A stretch of DNA of 64,000 nt. It comes from Acidimicrobiia bacterium (GTDB lineage: Bacteria; Actinomycetota; Acidimicrobiia; IMCC26256; JAGNEX01). Shown in pieces: positions 61,136 to 64,000 of the stretch. The stretch is taken from the NCBI GenBank assembly GCA_020637365.1, contig JACJWE010000002.1, positions 1,178,001-1,242,000 on the forward strand, in the 5' to 3' direction. The notes under the pieces were generated by a model that saw only the letters and a program-made list of their open reading frames with translations, searched no databases and was not told the DNA's origin. Made by a program: the position numbers and the translations under genes. How positions within the stretch are numbered: position 1 is the stretch's first letter; each line of letters begins with the position of its first letter.

Positions 61136-64000
61136 ATGACTCGGGCGGCTCAACAACCAACACCCTCAGAACCTCGGCGCCGGACAGCGGCAGCAGTGCT
61201 CGGGATCCTCGCTGGCATCCTGCTGGTCTTGGCTCTCAGCCTTCGGACGATTTCGGTTCTTTACACCGACTATCTGTGGTTCGATCACATGAGGCTGGGC
61301 TCGGTGTGGTCGGGCCTCATGGGTGCTCGGGTCCTGCCGTCGATCATTCTGTTTATCATCGCCTTCGCCAGTGTCTTGGTGACGCTGCTGGTCGCAGACA
61401 GGGTCGCTCCCAAGGAGTTGCCGCCGGGACCTGACCGCGAACTCGTGATGAGAGTGCGCGACTTTATGGGTTCTCGCCGCAAGCTCATCTGGACCGGCGT
61501 TTCGGTTCTGGTTGCCTTGGTCACCGTTGCCGGCGTTGCCGATAATTGGAACGAATGGATCCTGTTTCGCAACGGCGGTTCATTCGGAGTCGAGGACCCT
61601 CAGTTCGGCAAGGACGTTGGGTTTTATGTCTTCAAGCTGCCGTTCTATTCGCTGCTGACCGGGTGGTTGTTCAACACGCTGATCATCATTTTCTTGGTGT
61701 CGGTCGCGGTTCACTACCTCAACGGCGGTATCCGCGTGCAGATTCGACCCGGTGAGTCGCGCTCCACGCCGGCGGTGAAGGCACACCTGTCGGTCGTTCT
61801 CGCAGCGATAGCGCTGGTCAGGGCCTTCGCCTATTACCTCAACCAGTTTGAGCTCAACTTCTCGAGTCGAGGGCGGGTCCAAGGCGCGTCGTTCGCTGAC
61901 GTCACGGCGCAGCTGCCCGCCTACCGCTTGCTGATTTTGATTTCGCTCGCCGCAGCGGTGCTGCTCATCATCAACATTCGTCGTCGAGGCTGGGTGCTTC
62001 CCGTGATTGCCGTGGCCCTCTGGCTGTTTGTCTCGGTGGTCGTCGGCGAGATCTATCCAACGGTCGTACAACGATTCCGGGTGTTACCCAACGAGCTCGC
62101 AAAAGAAACGCCGTACATCGCACGCAACATCGAAGGCACCAGGGCTGCGTATGGCCTCGACCGGGTCGAAACCGAGACATTCGACTACCAGGAAGACCTC
62201 GACGCATCCGCGATCAGCGACGCGGGCCAAACCTTGCTGAACGTCCGGCTTTGGGATCCCGAGTTGGTGCTCAACACCTTTGAACAGCTTCAGGCCGGGC
62301 GCCAGTTTTACCAGTTCAACGACCTCGATATTGATCGCTACGACATCAACGGCCAGCTCACCCAAACCGTTCTGGGCGTCCGCGAACTCAACGGTCAAGC
62401 AATCCCGTCCGGGTGGCCGTCGCGTCACCTCGAATTCACCCACGGCTATGGGGTGGCGTTGGCGCCGTCGAATCGCGTTGTCGATGGGCGTCCCGACTTC
62501 ATGGCAGGTGGCATCCCGGTCGTCTCAGAAGACATCCCCATCGACGAACCGGCGGTGTACTTCGGCGAGGGAATGAGTGATTACGTCTTGGTCGGAGTCA
62601 AACAGGATGAGTTCGACTACCCCGAGGGTGATTCGAACCGCCGGACCCGATACGACGGCGCGGCCGGTGTGAGCCTGGACGGATGGCTCCGACGAGTCGC
62701 CTTTTCCTTCCGGTTCGAAGACCCGTCTCTCTTCTTGTCGCGGGAGCCTGAGGCGGAGACACGTGTCATCTACCAGCGTGATGTGAAGAATCGGGTGAAC
62801 GAACTCGCGCCCTTCCTGGACTACGACTCCGACCCCTATCCCGTCATCGTCGAAGGCAAGATCTATTGGATCGTCGATGGCTATACCACCACCCAGTCCT
62901 ATCCGTATTCCCAGGGCATCCGGTCGGGTCGACTCCCCAGCGATTCAGGGCTTCGCAAGCGCGTCAATTACGTGCGCAACTCAGTGAAGGCTGTGGTCGA
63001 CGCCTACGACGGCACCGTCACGCTGTACGCCGTCGATGATGACGACCCGATCCTGCGCGCATACCGCAAAGCCTTTCCCAGCCTCTTCACCGACGGTGAC
63101 GAGGTCCCTGAGGAGCTGGCTGCACACTTCCGCTATCCAGAGGATCTGTTCCGTATCCAGACCGATGTGTATCGGGAGTACCACCAGACCGATCCTCAGA
63201 TCTTCTACGCCGAGACCGACCTGTGGGAGATTGCGCAGAACCCCGATGTCGGCGAGATACGGACCCGCTCCACCTCATCGTCGGGCGGCTCTGGAGGCAC
63301 GGTCACCGTCGCATCATCCGACGCCGATTCGGTTACGGGCGACATCTCGTCGTCGGCCGCGCGTATGGACCCGTATTACTTGTTCATGCGACTGCCGGGT
63401 CAGGAAGCTGACGAGTTTGTCCTCTCTCAGCCGTTTGTGCCGTCGGTCAGTGGAAATCAGCGGGATCTGGGGAACCTGTTGTCGTTTGTCGTCGCGCGTT
63501 CCGATCCGGGGCATTACGGCGAAATCGTCAGCTACACCATGCCCAAGGATGAAACGGTTCCCGGTCCGGCACAGGTCAACAACGTCATCGCCAACCAGAC
63601 CGAAATTTCGTCTCAGATCTCGTTGCTCAACCAGCAGGGATCGAAGGTGATCCAGGGCAGTTTGCAGATCGTCCCGGTGGGTGACTCGATCCTGTACGTA
63701 CGTCCGCTCTACGTCCAGGGCGAGGGAGATGCCGCATTCCCCGAACTGGAGTTTGTCGTCGTGGTCTACGCGGGCGACGCGGTCTTTGACACGACCCTCG
63801 AAGGAGCTATCTCGCAGCTCTTCGGCCCCGAAGCCGCGCTTAGCGGGTCAGCTGAAGACCAGACGGACACACCGACGGAATCGCCCGACCAGACCGATGC
63901 GCAGCGACTGAGCTCTATCCTGAACGATGCGCGCGCAGCGCAGCGTCGAGCGGACGAGGCCCTCGCCGCTGGCGATCTGGGTGGCTATCAGGACGCTGTG
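61136..64000 (+). CDS. UPF0182-family membrane protein (partial, C-terminus outside the window)
   Basis: 955 codons from ATG 61136 run open to the window edge. The protein matches the UPF0182 family, large actinobacterial and cyanobacterial proteins of unknown role. About seven N-terminal helices (VLGILAGILLVLALSLRTISVLY, then YLWFDHMRLGSVW, IILFIIAFASVLVTLLVAD and others) precede a large outer domain with RNIEGTRAAYGLDRVE, VYFGEGMSDYVLVG, IYWIVDGYTTTQSYPYS and DPYYLFMRLPGQE. The acidic Thr/Asp tail near the end (EDQTDTPTESPDQTDAQ) suggests few residues remain. It follows the MuF-like gene by 64 bases. Confidence 0.93.
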   Translation, partial: MTRAAQQPTPSEPRRRTAAAVLGILAGILLVLALSLRTISVLYTDYLWFDHMRLGSVWSGLMGARVLPSIILFIIAFASVLVTLLVADRVAPKELPPGPDRELVMRVRDFMGSRRKLIWTGVSVLVALVTVAGVADNWNEWILFRNGGSFGVEDPQFGKDVGFYVFKLPFYSLLTGWLFNTLIIIFLVSVAVHYLNGGIRVQIRPGESRSTPAVKAHLSVVLAAIALVRAFAYYLNQFELNFSSRGRVQGASFADVTAQLPAYRLLILISLAAAVLLIINIRRRGWVLPVIAVALWLFVSVVVGEIYPTVVQRFRVLPNELAKETPYIARNIEGTRAAYGLDRVETETFDYQEDLDASAISDAGQTLLNVRLWDPELVLNTFEQLQAGRQFYQFNDLDIDRYDINGQLTQTVLGVRELNGQAIPSGWPSRHLEFTHGYGVALAPSNRVVDGRPDFMAGGIPVVSEDIPIDEPAVYFGEGMSDYVLVGVKQDEFDYPEGDSNRRTRYDGAAGVSLDGWLRRVAFSFRFEDPSLFLSREPEAETRVIYQRDVKNRVNELAPFLDYDSDPYPVIVEGKIYWIVDGYTTTQSYPYSQGIRSGRLPSDSGLRKRVNYVRNSVKAVVDAYDGTVTLYAVDDDDPILRAYRKAFPSLFTDGDEVPEELAAHFRYPEDLFRIQTDVYREYHQTDPQIFYAETDLWEIAQNPDVGEIRTRSTSSSGGSGGTVTVASSDADSVTGDISSSAARMDPYYLFMRLPGQEADEFVLSQPFVPSVSGNQRDLGNLLSFVVARSDPGHYGEIVSYTMPKDETVPGPAQVNNVIANQTEISSQISLLNQQGSKVIQGSLQIVPVGDSILYVRPLYVQGEGDAAFPELEFVVVVYAGDAVFDTTLEGAISQLFGPEAALSGSAEDQTDTPTESPDQTDAQRLSSILNDARAAQRRADEALAAGDLGGYQDAV

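Noticed and set aside
61071..64000. Prophage remnant suggested by the MuF-like domain
   Set aside because: No capsid, portal, terminase, integrase or tail gene nearby, and UPF0182 follows directly; the domain appears domesticated.

Overview
The window is GC-rich, densely coded, actinobacterial DNA. Two WhiB-type regulators, a TatA, a DivIVA-like protein, a UPF0182 membrane protein, an F420-type LLM oxidoreductase, a DUF2342 homologue and a LAxTG-like surface anchor together point to Actinomycetota. The mixture looks most like the class Acidimicrobiia; that class-level guess is inference from gene content. No rRNA, tRNA, CRISPR array, insertion sequence or integrase was seen, so this reads as ordinary chromosome rather than a mobile island.

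Layout. 1-7.8 kb: the start of an SdpI-family membrane protein, a CPBP protease, an acyl-CoA synthetase, a rhomboid protease and a block of exported proteins (SGNH hydrolase, lipin/LNS2-like HAD phosphatase, membrane-anchored unknown). 8-10.2 kb: sucC-sucD with a clear terminator. 10.3-13.7 kb: a DUF4230-like protein, an ABC1/UbiB kinase and a four-helix membrane protein. 13.9-16.9 kb: purN, purH and folD, a purine/one-carbon run. 17-21.8 kb: a J-domain protein, an atypical MGMT-like protein, an SCP2-like protein and a GGDEF-EAL protein. 22-26.6 kb: a 1535-residue surface protein. 26.9-29 kb: a MaoC hydratase converging on a second acyl-CoA synthetase. 29.2-33.9 kb: xseA, xseB, a membrane J-domain protein and a DinG-type helicase broken by frameshifts.

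34-39.2 kb: a polytopic protein with paired HxxEH motifs, a lipoprotein and the sdhC-sdhA-sdhB succinate dehydrogenase operon. 39.5-45.5 kb: a GH2 protein without its nucleophile, whiB, a formiminotransferase, an LLM oxidoreductase, tatA and a second whiB. 45.8-52.7 kb: an active HtrA protease with a frame-broken cytoplasmic tail, a frameshifted MFS transporter, a DUF2342 protein without its zinc motif, an SDR protein and an HtrA-like pseudoprotease. 52.8-64 kb: moaE, a small membrane protein and mreB; a HEAT-repeat protein; then a Lon-like PDZ protease, a DivIVA-like coiled-coil protein, a translationally coupled protein ending in a phage MuF-like zinc domain, and a UPF0182 protein running off the end.

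Two themes stand out. First, four proteins keep a recognisable enzyme fold but have lost signature active-site residues (GH2, DUF2342, HtrA-like, MGMT-like). Second, three loci (about 31.9-33.2, 45.9-46.3 and 48.1-49.1 kb) carry clustered single-base frameshifts, mostly in short homopolymers, while long genes between them are intact. That pattern fits local sequence error at least as well as decay. The DivIVA-like/MuF-like pair at 56.9-61.1 kb is the best candidate for an undescribed system.
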